Shown piece after piece: positions 30,201-38,310 of a stretch of DNA of 54,755 nucleotides. Origin of the DNA: a virus; IMG/VR virus record IMGVR_UViG_3300025168_000110, positions 1-54,755 of that record; one strand, written 5' to 3'. The notes under the pieces are model-generated. The model had not been told where the DNA came from. It worked only from the letters and a program-made list of their open reading frames with translations, and ran no database searches. The translations under genes and the position numbers were made by a program. Each line of letters begins with the position of its first letter. Positions within the stretch are counted from its first letter, which is position 1.

Positions 30201-33200
30201 GCCTATAGCTGTATTTTCTGATAAAAGTAGAAGATATTATATAGAAAGTATAATGGCTCATGATGAACAAAGCAGGCGATTGATATTATCTAAAATAGAA
30301 AACAATCCTGCGTACAAAGCTAAATACTCTGACGGCAAATCTGATGTATTTCCATTTAAAATAAGAGATGGTAGAATTGTTAACATACAAGATGAAGTAA
30401 AAAAATTAAGCAAAGAGATAGGTAAAAATCAAGAGCTGTTTACTAGTAATAAAGACTATAAAGACATTAAGAATAAAAGAGAAGTTTACGAAGCATTCTT
30501 AACATCTTATATTGCTAATAGATTTATGGCTCAACAATTATTTGTTCATGATCATAGACAATCTAAAAATGAAATTGACTATGTTAAAAGAGCTGCTGGA
30601 GCTATTGCAAGTCATACCGTGTATGACAGAAACTCTCAAGTTGAATTTATTATTACTAAAGATTATTTTGTAGATGATGATAATAATTTAACAACAGAAG
30701 AAACTGATGGTGTTGCTATTGAAAACGATGCTATGGGGTACGTTTTACCAGGTCAAGCTAAGATTATACGTAACAAGTATGGTGAAATACAAAAGGTAGG
30801 TAATGTCTTTAAGTTTGTTTATCATTATACAGAAACAGACGGGAAGTTGAAAGGGAAAACAACATACATGAAATTTGCTGTGCATGTATTAACTCCTGAG
30901 CTAGAGGCCTTAAGTCCAGAGATGACTAAAATTGGAGATATACTTAGGGCTAGAGAGGCAAATGTTAATGAACTATCTAAAGTTAAAAACAATCTTATAA
31001 TTGCTGCTTCAGAATCAGCAGCTAAGCTGTTTAAAGACGGTATAAGAACAGATAATCACATTTATGATATTAACCAGCTAAACGCACAAGAAATTAGCGA
31101 CAAGCAAGATGAAATACATTTAGACGAATCAGGATATAGAGGTTTGTCAGGAGAAGGATTAGGCATACAACTAGAGTTAGATAAACAAGCTAGTGAAAGG
31201 TTCTTCCCTTCACAATTATTTTACAATATAGCAACTAACATTAAAACAGAAGAAGAGGTTAAACTTGTTAATGAAATGTTTGAGCTGAGAAAAAAAGTAA
31301 TGGATGCTAATAATACGCAGAGAAATAAATCTCTTATTATGAATGATTCTGCAACGGAGCAGGATGCTTTAGCCGAAAGAGATTCATTTAAATCATCTAT
31401 GTCTGCTGATGTATTTGGTATAATGGTAGATAGCTCTTATGAGTTGTTAGATCCAAGATATCCATTTATGAATGCTTCTCATAATTCTATAGCTCTAGGT
31501 AAGATTACAAAGAACGGAACTAAGATGTATACTAAAGGAAGTATTGGGTATCAATCTTCTAGTTTAGGTATGGGATTACAATCTTATAAAAAAGGATTAT
31601 TTAAAGGAGATGAAAGTGTAGTTGCTTCTGAAGCCTATGTTCCTGGATATTTACAAGGTGATGGAGTTAAAGTTGGTGATTTATTTATAGGCACAAGAGT
31701 ACCTGCGCATGGTAAAGTAAGTAGTTCTGTTTTTGTAGTTAAAGGATTTCATAAACAAATAGGAGACTCGCCAACATCTAATATAACTATACCTGCACAT
31801 GTAAGTAAGAACTGGGGAGCTGATTTAGATGGAGATTCGGTTCACATGAATTTCCAATGGACAAAAAAAGAAGTTGCTGAAAAAGAATGGAGATCATGGT
31901 CTAATGAATTTTTTCTTAAATATGTAGAGCTTGTAAGTACAAAAGAAAGGCAGTCTGAGATTAAGGCTGATATTGATTTTATTACAGATTCAGACAATGC
32001 CATATCAAACACTAATAAATTAATTGGAATAGATTCTTCTGATATTAATTCACAATTAACGCCTATAGGCGATGCACAGATGTTTGAAGATAACGTACCA
32101 GCTAAAGACTTAGTAGGAATGGTTGCTGCATTACAAAGATCATTTAATATATTTTCTAGCGGAAAAGGAGAAGCTCTTCCTTTTGGTATATCAATTAAAG
32201 ATACAGATGGTTCGGTTAATAAACATACTGACGGTAAGCCAATTGAAAAATACTTTGACAATAAAGAACTAGAAGGAGGTGTTGGGAACTGGTTTGGTGT
32301 AGCTCAATTACTTAATATAGTGCTTGATAATGCTAAACATCAATACGCTAGTAAACTAGGATTAAATAGAAACAGTGTATTTCCTTATACATACTTAAGA
32401 AGACTTGGGTTTTCTTTAGATCAATTATCTTTATTATTTAACTCTCCTGTAGTAAAAGAGTATATGGAGTTTAAAAGAAATCGTAGTAAAAACTATATCT
32501 CTAAAGGTAAGGATATTAACGATATGTTTAATCAGTCAGATGAAATGAATCTTAATGAGCTAGTTGAATTTTTGGAAACACAAAACATTAAGTCTTTATC
32601 AAAAACATATACTGATATAATAACAGGTAAACCTAAGAAGGGATACAATAAAACAACATGGAACAAACTAACTAGCAGACTAGACTCTGGTATTGAAATT
32701 GATTTAAATGGACTTATTAATAGAGAGCAGGCAGCTGAAGTAGATGCTATTTTAGCTTTATATGCGTTAAGCAAATATAACAGTGATATAGTAAGACCTT
32801 TTTCTATGGCATTTACAGTACATCAAACTATTGAAAAAAATCCTGTTGAACTACATAAGATACATAATGACATACTTAAAATACGACAAGGGCCAGTATT
32901 AATTAATGATAAAACATCTGGAGGCTTAAACATAACTTATGAAATGGGCGATAGTGCTAACAATGCAATTGTAAATCACGCTGTAGGACTTTTTGATTCT
33001 ACCTTAAAAAGAGCATCTCGTACTGATATTAGATTTACTCCATACATGCAAAGTATATTAACTACTCCTAAAGCCGAAGAGTTGTTAGAAAAGAATAAGG
33101 ATTTTAAAAGTAAAATTATAAATCAAGTAATTGTAAACGATTTAAAACAAAACATAGAGCTTCTTACAAATGAAAAAAGCGTAGAAGCTTTAGTTAATGA

Positions 33201-36200
33201 TTTAATAAGTTTAAGATTAAAATATCCTGATAATTTCTTTTTGCATAATGTATTAGATATTAACGAAAAAGGAAATTATATTTCTGTAAACAGGGTTAAT
33301 ATAACTGAGTTTACTTCAAGAAAAACTATTGATCAAATAAAAGAATCATTTGCATTAATAAGTTTAGAAGATAAAAATTTAATATTTGATATGGAATATG
33401 AGTTTAATAAATTTGGATTTACTGGAGATTTTTCTGGAGCAACTTCTTTTGTTCCGTTCTTTGATAATAATTATGTAGCTAAAATTAATGATGAAATATC
33501 TAAGATAGTAGAGTTAAATCAAACTAGAGAAGAAACTACAACTAGTAAATTAGATACAGCTATTAACCAAGTCGTAAGCCCTAAGAAAGGGACAGTTAGA
33601 CAAAGAGCTAAGAAATTAGCACAACATGATCATACTATTACAATTGAAAGGCCTAATAAAAGAGCTAAGAAAATAGGACCTGAAGTGTCTTATAGAAATT
33701 TTTCTCAAGATCCTAATAGCCCTGTAATGAATATGACTATGTGGGCGGCTGATAAAGGTATTGATTTAAATAAAATAGACAAAGAATCTAAAACTTACGA
33801 ATTATTAAATAATAGATACGCATCTTATAAAACACAAGTAGGGCTTGTTAATGAGTTTATTTCTGAATTAGACATGAAGCCATTATCTGAATACAATATA
33901 AAAGATTTATACACTATAGCTTCTGATTTTAGAAAAATGGATAATTCAGCAACAAAAGGATTAGCTTATCTTATAGAAAAAGAAATAGGGCAGCAAGCTT
34001 TTAGAGAGCAGGCTGAGTTTTTACAAAAGGCTGGTCGTAAACAAGGGTATGAGTATAATGTTCCTGGAGAGCAAGGAGTAGCTCAAGAAGACCTTACTAA
34101 TTACCGAGCATGGTTAGGGTCTAACAACATGACGTCTAAACGTCCTGAAATACAGTATTTAATTAACGAAACGCAAAAAGAATATAGAGAGTATTTAAAA
34201 GCTTTTAAAAGATATAAAAACATTATAGATAAATCACACAATGCTTTATTAAAATCTAAAAGATCTAGACTAACTACTATGGAAAGATTAAAGCAATCTT
34301 TTACTTCTTATGATAAATATAAATACATTTATGGTAATATTATAAGGATAAGCGGTGATAAAGTAAGGCTTCTTAATAGAGATGAAATTACTGAAGTGTG
34401 GGACACTTTGAGCACACAAGAGCAAGACTACTGGACTCAATACATGACAATAGCTAATATGTTAATTGGAGCTGAAGAATCAAACGGTATGAAAGTTCCT
34501 AATATGCAGATGGGTAATTTAGAAGCTATGTCTAAAAATGGTTTATTTGGATTGTATAATACAACTATTGACTCTTTTGATTATGAAAGAGTTAAGGTGT
34601 ATGGTACTGATAAAGATGGCAATAAAAGTTTAAAAACATTTTATGAATGGAAAAATGAAGTGTATAAAAACAGAACAGGTAAAATTACTTTAGATTCTGG
34701 TAAAAAAATATTTGAATTAGATAAGTTAAGAAAAAAAGCAAAAGAGTTAAAGAAGCTAAATAAACATGAAGATAACTCTCCTATATTATTATCTGATAAT
34801 GAGTATGACGCCTTAGTTAATAGCGCTTACAAGCTTAAAGCAATGGTAGGTCATGATGTTAGTGATGTTGATGCTGAATTAATAAATGAATACGATAGAA
34901 GACAGGGTTCTGCGTTAGAGCAAAATACTCTTAACATACACACAGCTTTATTAGAATTTACTAGAAGCTCTTTGTTTATGCACGGTGAAAACACTGAAAT
35001 TAATCCTGAAGGATTTGCTGGTATGCATAAAACATCTATTCTTACTGATTCTGTTATAGCGTTTAATAAAGATTTAGACAATACTAATGCTGTTAAATAT
35101 CTTACTAAATGGTGGAAAGAAGGATTTTTAGAAAAGAAAAAACAAGAAAGTATTTTTGGAAAAAAGGCTGACAAAGTTATTGATGGATTTGTACAGCTTA
35201 CATCTTTAAGGCTACTAGGGTTTAGCTTAAGTGTGGGTGTAGGTAACGTTCTTGCAGGTAAATATCAAGAATTAAGAAAAAGAGGAGGTAAACAATTTGC
35301 CACTGGAGAGGTTAGATTTTGGAAAGACTGGTCTAAATCAAGAGAGATTCTAAAAAAACACAGAATAATTGATTATAGTTTTGATGACTTTGTTCATCTT
35401 TCAGAAAAGAAAGGTGCGTGGGGTAAGATAGAAAAATGGTCATTTATGTTTATGGATCAATCAGAGCACTACATACAAGGCTCAGCATTTTTAGGCATGC
35501 TAACTAAAGAAGAATTTCAGTCAGGTGAGATATCTCAAAAAAGAGTTATGTATATCAATCATAAAATATCAACAATACATGGTGAGGGTTATACTTCTTT
35601 TGATGCAAGTATGCTTTCTATGTACTCTTATGGTAGGGCATTACTACAATTTAAAAAGTGGTTTATTACTTTAATGCAAGATAGGTTTTCTGCTGAAGAA
35701 ATTGATAGATTTGGAAAAGTTAATGTAGGAAGCTATAGGGCTGCTGGTCAATTTGCTAACACAACAATAAGAGACTTCTTTTCAGGTAAGATTTCAATGA
35801 AAGAGGTTATTGATATATATAATAAGTCAAGCGCACATAGACAAGAAGAAATTTTAAGTTACTTAAGAGGCGTTGGTATAGGATTATCTCTTATAGCTTT
35901 AATAGCAATGATGGAAGACGATGATGAGCAAGACACTAAAGCTTTAAGAACTTTAAAAAAGTTATCTCATGATGTTTTTGTAACTACAGATATAAATAGA
36001 TTTATAAACTATACAGCTGTTCCAGCATCTACTAGTACACTTAAAAATGCCACAAGAGGCATACAAGAAGCTATAAGAGATGATAGAGTTAAAAGATCAG
36101 GGCCTTACGCAGAAGCAGGATCTTCTAAGGCTTTAAAAACGTTTAATATTGAAGTTAGTCCTTATTCTGAATTTAGAAAAGATTATTTAAACTTTGTCTA

Positions 36201-36246
36201 TGAGGGTAAAAAAGAGAAAAAGAAAACAAGTTCTTTAATTAGGTAA
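24244..36246 (+). CDS. Giant 4,000-aa virion protein: candidate RNA polymerase with zincin domain
   Basis: 4,000 aa uninterrupted. In order: an N-terminal region (about 195-300) with Gly/Ala-rich hydrophobic segments such as FALSFVIPYAGGARLGAYAL; a charged helical region (450-900); Lys/Glu-rich linkers; a zincin motif LIHELGH (H1240, E1241, H1244); a large polymerase-like region around GTRVPAHGKVSSSVFVVKGF and NWGADLDGDSVHMNF (D2527, D2529, D2531), followed by VLDNAKHQYASKLGLN; and a C-terminal part with LRGVGIGLSLIALIAMM (about 3875-3891), likely a membrane helix. The D-x-D-G-D motif with upstream R-x-P and downstream D-N-A-K elements matches the single-chain YonO-like/crAss-like virion RNA polymerase family. 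The closest characterised relative is the polymerase of Cellulophaga phage phi14:2 (about 2,180 aa, from memory), so this protein would be roughly twice as long. It is probably packaged, ejected, and used to transcribe early genes. The second barrel's lysines were not identified by eye. Confidence 0.75.
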   Translation: MAGEDDFINSLNILLGSDADANLIGSKSIEKEITDNYDDEMDKPSGSFTSMLDNSSQAEQRSIAFEQSMMGAGAENVQQDQNGVMNQMAQGPAPDQQIIDPHSMIGNTAERTGRAIASGWGDLVSGTGDTMDFISALVTPWEADATTSVGSWLKGIGTEYQNENTLILSESLNDITMADMFNGEFWSSKVARQIPFALSFVIPYAGGARLGAYALGRFGMAAARSLQATKNVGTMGRGIGAAANKGSGLLGKLAFDGGKKGLQATKFTRNVGGFVGGGVGANLAEGAFLAGESYDEMLYQLDESGQPLFSPQEAAEHASGVMLDNFKYFMVDAAQYGLVFGGAGKGLTRKLMMGGFKNTPFKASVGHLIKGGMQKIAPHLAPTAAYAGIEGISEGIQELYQEWIKYTALQEAKGKDYKTYMDWMKDEGGNYRPEVRDIFFTSVGLGAAMGGSRGFFDSMAERKKMQEEKHAKFIEHASKIDAAQTTEEEYLATQYAVDHVIADNVWNYGGDGSVVFAYLDKLVSSGKMTQEVADEYKKSVEVSEANYSKHSMNSMLTESAAKQAFFRETRLTRNATQQAQQNALYESDVKKVNETISDESKKNKMLAQLEADHLGVMETLKTEEAEVNRELEDLYTLRIDEAPTAKSTGKRDARFKKQGLTPEENLEYSQEAQKEKERLEKGEFTQTEREQELHKLSKSDMTFDQWKADVIKREGADYLNSFTNEQIMQLKNPSLMDKAQTLGGKALEVGKSLLDKAKTVVSGLTNSEKTESKEEAKKPEAKNTIIEDNLTQAKNWVKKNLHISKDKVSKIIEEVKKAGGTAADVISKLKAEKTLKGASKKVYDAIEKFANDRIEGKEGKTWKEFIKDKLSVDKEGKVTVEEKTKEDTITPKIIKDSKKSKYAKTEEMQNKGKPITNSTDTITVDGVDYRFRIEEFKDGTILYNVSEIAADNKGGMPIRSLTEKEYKSLIEKSQEDVKKKDKTEKVKVYPKNKTFKKIEEFLRSIGGSIVLKGLEVVYGGGTTWGGKSIVIKRDGEDLRFYDFKGDILKLIEKNINKPTILKNIELRLRDPKKGAKDVVTINGKHYFHFPKSRTETAMYDTIVDVYVDGKRVGELLQRDWNSKIITRKAKKQDVRNIDKVIGKLKETKENIKKLLNSTFTEDQTTEILNINRNLEVYQSSGIGAWVLTQSVVQRQFPGARGYVVSQKLHDDYGSEATALALGSAYVLINEKGVEQTDLIHELGHIYYSIMENTPLMKRIKKLLISSKFYQDTKEEYPELILFNYDKQQVTLGDLYEMINNNKFGYTSDLISIVENIEEAEKNNNNQRLIDLFHSLRIQLKNQGIKEVKKNAQKHIIEESFTKALEASSYGTVNSIIKNTEAQRQLKKDLIQFYKETKNLTTEDEAKRFLDLTVENIQSLSLDAAIKQVLLDFNSQDRKIPIVQNSGYKNKTKAKKKRLSKHGSYSNIYSHIGDVSGKKGLTKTQKLNAVIKAIAQSSGLTQKEVSNKSKEYIKAIIAQSTRRNDLKSADTVLDKELKEIGIVIEARDEVTGKVEEHTIETARYEESEKNKGLPTTASNFIKKITEVFNHKNPDNKINRKKLLHALYALAKQTMYDPFDYVPELRKSDNPHLISMIKELDRIYNGDVNLTNAKMMELKGYVEGINIEVLTNGVLNINAKTGEMSWNKYKTTSRSLEASVTNSVLNHVKDNKDVQNKLAKVYNDYFNKKKPSVNDKYNAANKFLNILLDVKNNPKGSLIDIPSLLNNTIMYEGKEQYLYNMLFEHTINPQYNTPILKNKFMVYDGKKREFVASIPQYEPFELFFGSQSSLRNIINEGLVLSRGINYLSIVDSVTGDAISVFNKENGLQNRIKNVANVINEGVYIEENDIMHSDNNIYSYILQERKNKNKLANRKGKVVNNPLRLTVHSGLMRSLIGMAEHKAHVNYEQRANKLNNTSPNELLANDFFMWLARYQEGKKNKDTTIIYDQPIAVFSDKSRRYYIESIMAHDEQSRRLILSKIENNPAYKAKYSDGKSDVFPFKIRDGRIVNIQDEVKKLSKEIGKNQELFTSNKDYKDIKNKREVYEAFLTSYIANRFMAQQLFVHDHRQSKNEIDYVKRAAGAIASHTVYDRNSQVEFIITKDYFVDDDNNLTTEETDGVAIENDAMGYVLPGQAKIIRNKYGEIQKVGNVFKFVYHYTETDGKLKGKTTYMKFAVHVLTPELEALSPEMTKIGDILRAREANVNELSKVKNNLIIAASESAAKLFKDGIRTDNHIYDINQLNAQEISDKQDEIHLDESGYRGLSGEGLGIQLELDKQASERFFPSQLFYNIATNIKTEEEVKLVNEMFELRKKVMDANNTQRNKSLIMNDSATEQDALAERDSFKSSMSADVFGIMVDSSYELLDPRYPFMNASHNSIALGKITKNGTKMYTKGSIGYQSSSLGMGLQSYKKGLFKGDESVVASEAYVPGYLQGDGVKVGDLFIGTRVPAHGKVSSSVFVVKGFHKQIGDSPTSNITIPAHVSKNWGADLDGDSVHMNFQWTKKEVAEKEWRSWSNEFFLKYVELVSTKERQSEIKADIDFITDSDNAISNTNKLIGIDSSDINSQLTPIGDAQMFEDNVPAKDLVGMVAALQRSFNIFSSGKGEALPFGISIKDTDGSVNKHTDGKPIEKYFDNKELEGGVGNWFGVAQLLNIVLDNAKHQYASKLGLNRNSVFPYTYLRRLGFSLDQLSLLFNSPVVKEYMEFKRNRSKNYISKGKDINDMFNQSDEMNLNELVEFLETQNIKSLSKTYTDIITGKPKKGYNKTTWNKLTSRLDSGIEIDLNGLINREQAAEVDAILALYALSKYNSDIVRPFSMAFTVHQTIEKNPVELHKIHNDILKIRQGPVLINDKTSGGLNITYEMGDSANNAIVNHAVGLFDSTLKRASRTDIRFTPYMQSILTTPKAEELLEKNKDFKSKIINQVIVNDLKQNIELLTNEKSVEALVNDLISLRLKYPDNFFLHNVLDINEKGNYISVNRVNITEFTSRKTIDQIKESFALISLEDKNLIFDMEYEFNKFGFTGDFSGATSFVPFFDNNYVAKINDEISKIVELNQTREETTTSKLDTAINQVVSPKKGTVRQRAKKLAQHDHTITIERPNKRAKKIGPEVSYRNFSQDPNSPVMNMTMWAADKGIDLNKIDKESKTYELLNNRYASYKTQVGLVNEFISELDMKPLSEYNIKDLYTIASDFRKMDNSATKGLAYLIEKEIGQQAFREQAEFLQKAGRKQGYEYNVPGEQGVAQEDLTNYRAWLGSNNMTSKRPEIQYLINETQKEYREYLKAFKRYKNIIDKSHNALLKSKRSRLTTMERLKQSFTSYDKYKYIYGNIIRISGDKVRLLNRDEITEVWDTLSTQEQDYWTQYMTIANMLIGAEESNGMKVPNMQMGNLEAMSKNGLFGLYNTTIDSFDYERVKVYGTDKDGNKSLKTFYEWKNEVYKNRTGKITLDSGKKIFELDKLRKKAKELKKLNKHEDNSPILLSDNEYDALVNSAYKLKAMVGHDVSDVDAELINEYDRRQGSALEQNTLNIHTALLEFTRSSLFMHGENTEINPEGFAGMHKTSILTDSVIAFNKDLDNTNAVKYLTKWWKEGFLEKKKQESIFGKKADKVIDGFVQLTSLRLLGFSLSVGVGNVLAGKYQELRKRGGKQFATGEVRFWKDWSKSREILKKHRIIDYSFDDFVHLSEKKGAWGKIEKWSFMFMDQSEHYIQGSAFLGMLTKEEFQSGEISQKRVMYINHKISTIHGEGYTSFDASMLSMYSYGRALLQFKKWFITLMQDRFSAEEIDRFGKVNVGSYRAAGQFANTTIRDFFSGKISMKEVIDIYNKSSAHRQEEILSYLRGVGIGLSLIALIAMMEDDDEQDTKALRTLKKLSHDVFVTTDINRFINYTAVPASTSTLKNATRGIQEAIRDDRVKRSGPYAEAGSSKALKTFNIEVSPYSEFRKDYLNFVYEGKKEKKKTSSLIR
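27940..27990 (+). other. Zincin HExxH motif in giant protein
   Basis: LIHELGHIYYSI with H1240, E1241 and H1244 (codons from 27961) fits the zincin metallopeptidase motif HExxH followed by a hydrophobic helix. It is preceded by a helix-strand region (ALALGSAYVLINEKGV) that is plausible for the active-site edge strand. A third zinc ligand was not fixed by eye. Confidence 0.7.
31690..31860 (+). other. RNA polymerase DPBB active-site motif DLDGD in giant protein
   Basis: Codons at 31822-31836 encode D-L-D-G-D (residues 2527-2531), the metal-binding loop of the beta'-type double-psi beta-barrel. The surrounding segment (GTRVPAHGK, then a hydrophobic strand, then ITIPAHVSKNWGADLDGD) has the spacing of beta'-type barrels, where an R-x-P element precedes the N-A-D-F-D-G-D loop. 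Confidence 0.75.
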
Positions 36247-36255
36247 TAAAATTTG

Positions 36256-36263
36256 TATATTTG
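36256..36263 (+). promoter_or_regulatory. -7 element TATATTTG after the giant gene
   Basis: A perfect TAnnTTTG match ten bases after the giant gene's stop codon and 15 before the next ATG (36278). A weak CTTT lies where the -33 element should be. It would separately express the adsorption and lysis genes from a host-type promoter. Confidence 0.6.
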
Positions 36264-36277
36264 TAAAAAATTAGAAT

Positions 36278-36664
36278 ATGAACGTAAACGACTTATTTAA
36301 AGCATCTTTTGGCAGTTATGGTTCTGTTTATTTACAAGATGATGGAGCTATATTAGATTTAAATGGATCTACTGCTAATAGATTTATATTAGCAATTACA
36401 TTTTTGTCAGATACTAAGTTTCAAGCTATACAAACTCTTGACGGGGTTATAGGATCTATTAGTTCAGACGGAACAAATGAAACGCAAATAGATGATGCTT
36501 TTGGAGCTACAACGACATGGGCTACAGGAACAGATAATGATGATGCCTTAGCAATAGACAATACTGTAAGATTTCCAAAAGGAGTTACAATATACGGAAA
36601 GTGGGATTATATAGAATTACATCAAGGATCATGTTTGTGTTATTTAGCACCAGTGGGATATTAA
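36278..36664 (+). CDS. Small structural protein, first of a tandem pair
   Basis: 128 aa, paralogous to the following gene. Both have an N-terminal V-N-D-L element, a Gly-x-Gly-S-x-Y strand near residue 15, and a shared C-terminus of the form YGKWD-x-x-E-L-H-x-G-x-C-x-CYLAP-x-GY. The fold is probably a beta-sandwich or cupin-like barrel. The conserved Cys pair and YLAP end suggest a repeated structural subunit at the virion surface. It is first behind a host-type promoter, before fibre-type and lysis genes. Confidence 0.6.
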   Translation: MNVNDLFKASFGSYGSVYLQDDGAILDLNGSTANRFILAITFLSDTKFQAIQTLDGVIGSISSDGTNETQIDDAFGATTTWATGTDNDDALAIDNTVRFPKGVTIYGKWDYIELHQGSCLCYLAPVGY

Positions 36665-36684
36665 TAAATTAAAATAAAAATAAA

Positions 36685-37056
36685 ATGGCAAACGTAAATG
36701 ATTTAAAAACAGTACCTGGCTTAGGCGATTTTGGATCTTGTTATATTACAGGAGATGGACAAAAAGTAGATCTTGACGGACTAACAGCAACAGCATATGT
36801 TTGTGCTATATATGTAGTGGCTGCTACTAAATTTGAAATATTATCTAACATGAATGGTGATGTTAGAAATATAAGTACTGTTACTGCAGAAAATGTTAGA
36901 AGTACTCAGTTTGGAGCTACTTCAGAAAGTACTGATATTGTAGCAGGAGAGTCTGGAACAGAATTTCCAACAGGAACATGGTTGTATGGTAAGTGGGATA
37001 ATGTAGAATTACACGCAGGAACTTGTATTTGTTATCTAGCTCCTAGAGGATACTAG
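36685..37056 (+). CDS. Small structural protein, second of a tandem pair
   Basis: 123 aa. It shares with its upstream neighbour the order FGSCYITGDGQKVDLDGLTA (compare YGSVYLQDDGAILDLNG there) and the ending LYGKWDNVELHAGTCICYLA. The two genes are separated by 20 A-rich bases and look like a tandem duplication that has diverged strongly. No enzyme motif is present. Likely role: a minor virion component or receptor-interacting small protein. Confidence 0.6.
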   Translation: MANVNDLKTVPGLGDFGSCYITGDGQKVDLDGLTATAYVCAIYVVAATKFEILSNMNGDVRNISTVTAENVRSTQFGATSESTDIVAGESGTEFPTGTWLYGKWDNVELHAGTCICYLAPRGY

Positions 37057-37057
37057 T

Positions 37058-37213
37058 GTGGGATTCATACAGAAATTAGCTAAAAGAAAAATTAAAAGCA
37101 AGGAAGACATGCCAATGTATATGATAAAAGAAAATACACTATACGCAAAAGTGCTTCCAAAAAAACCAATATTATATTATATTAATCCTAAAAATTGGAT
37201 TAAATGGGTTTAG
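37058..37213 (+). CDS. 51-aa basic protein (GTG start)
   Basis: An open frame from GTG at 37058, directly after the previous stop, to the TAG at 37211-37213. It overlaps the start of the next gene at 37204 by ten bases, which suggests translational coupling. The protein is Lys-rich (LAKRKIKSKEDMPMYM) and ends in YYINPKNWIKWV, an aromatic amphipathic tail. No other gene fills this 147-base space. The GTG start is chosen because no ATG lies before residue 18. Confidence 0.5.
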   Translation: MGFIQKLAKRKIKSKEDMPMYMIKENTLYAKVLPKKPILYYINPKNWIKWV

Positions 37214-37956
37214 GTTTAGGATTAGTAAACTCAAAGTTAGATTATACTGTAGGGTGGGAACCCTCTGATAAAGACGATTTAGTATTGTGGTTAAAAAATG
37301 ATGTAGATGTATCTAGTGCTTTGTGGAAAAATCAAGCTAATGAAAGCAAAAACTTTATACAAGAACTGTCAGGAAGACAACCTTCTCTTGCTGAAACTGA
37401 TGCAATAGATAGTCAAGAAATAACAAACGATTTAATTTTTGATGGAGTAGATGATGGTATGCAGATTAATGATAGCGGCTCTATATCAGTTGATGACGCT
37501 TTTACATTTGTTATAGTTTTTAAGCCTGATGTTGCTAAAGATGTTGTCTTAACTTCAGGAGCTTCTTTAAGTAGTAGTATATCATTAGGCCCTTTAGGCC
37601 TTACTGGAAACCAAACCGTAACGTTTTTAGCTAATAATGTTGCCACTACACTTCAACACACTAAGCCATTTGTACCGTCTAGTAGTAGTATTCCTTTACA
37701 GTATTATATTATACAAAGATCAAGTAGTGGTGCTATGACTGGAGAGTCAAGTGTCTGGGGCAATGTTAATAGTATAGTAAATAGTCCTAATACAGAAGTT
37801 TTAACTTTAGATAAATTATGTGGCGCACCCAAATATTATGATGGATCAATAAAAGAAATTTTTTTATTTGAAAGTGTTTTTGAAAATAGTACTGATTACA
37901 GGCAGATGCATAAGTACTTAGAGCATAAATTTGGAATAGAAGAGTATAGTTCTTAA
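37204..37956 (+). CDS. LamG/ConA-like adhesin or fibre component
   Basis: 250 aa. It starts MGLGLGLVNSKLDYTV, then DKDDLVLWLKNDVDVSSALW and LIFDGVDDGMQINDS followed by FTFVIVFKPD. This is the usual opening of the concanavalin A-like (LamG) jelly-roll, with the F-D-G-V-D-D motif and a W-K-N-Q element. The C-terminal strands (YDGSIKEIFLFESVF) close such a fold. Proteins of this type at the end of phage structural blocks usually bind polysaccharide or decorate fibres. There is no signal peptide. Placement before the lysis cluster suits an adsorption apparatus role. Confidence 0.6.
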   Translation: MGLGLGLVNSKLDYTVGWEPSDKDDLVLWLKNDVDVSSALWKNQANESKNFIQELSGRQPSLAETDAIDSQEITNDLIFDGVDDGMQINDSGSISVDDAFTFVIVFKPDVAKDVVLTSGASLSSSISLGPLGLTGNQTVTFLANNVATTLQHTKPFVPSSSSIPLQYYIIQRSSSGAMTGESSVWGNVNSIVNSPNTEVLTLDKLCGAPKYYDGSIKEIFLFESVFENSTDYRQMHKYLEHKFGIEEYSS

Positions 37957-37966
37957 TAGTTTTTAC

Positions 37967-37974
37967 TAATTTTG
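37967..37974 (+). promoter_or_regulatory. -7 element TAATTTTG before lysis cluster
   Basis: A TAnnTTTG match 11 bases after the LamG-like gene's stop and 27 before the ATG at 38002. No -33 TTTG at the expected distance. It would allow separate timing of the lysis cassette. Confidence 0.5.
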
Positions 37975-38001
37975 TAAATATAAAAAATTTAATATTGATT
38001 A

Positions 38002-38310
38002 ATGGCAACTGCAGCCCAAGAAATAGCGTTAATGAAGAGAGACATAGAGACTTTAAGCGGAGACGTTAAAGAAATAAACGATAAGCTAGACAGACTTATG
38101 GTAAAGCTATTAGACCCAGATGAAGGTTTGGTTGTTAGAGTTAACAAAAATACTAGTAGATTAGACAGAAGAGATGTTGAATTACCTGTATGGTTAGGTA
38201 ATTTAGAGGAGTTTAAGCAAATGAAAAGGTGGAAATCAAACGTAACTAAAGCTTTGTGGGGCATATACACAGCAATCATAGGTTATATTGTTAAATTAAT
38301 ATTTTGGTAA
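38002..38310 (+). CDS. Small coiled-coil protein with C-terminal membrane helix
   Basis: 102 aa. The N-terminal ~45 residues form a charged coiled coil (ALMKRDIETLSGDVKEINDK, then LDRLMVKLL). A C-terminal hydrophobic segment (about 84-101, IYTAIIGYIVKLIF) is a likely membrane helix. The architecture resembles XhlA-type lysis/holin-associated proteins. It overlaps the next gene by one base (TAATG) and sits at the head of a run of membrane proteins, so a role in lysis is likely. Confidence 0.55.
   Translation: MATAAQEIALMKRDIETLSGDVKEINDKLDRLMVKLLDPDEGLVVRVNKNTSRLDRRDVELPVWLGNLEEFKQMKRWKSNVTKALWGIYTAIIGYIVKLIFW

Noticed and set aside
31822-31836. DLDGD as a calcium-binding EF-hand or dockerin loop
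   Set aside because: The flanking R-x-P and hydrophobic strands with downstream D-N-A-K fit a polymerase barrel better, and the loop lacks the 12-residue EF-hand spacing.
31842-32261. A 139-residue minus-strand frame inside the giant gene
   Set aside because: It lies antisense to the conserved polymerase region and has no promoter or neighbours on that strand; treated as a shadow.
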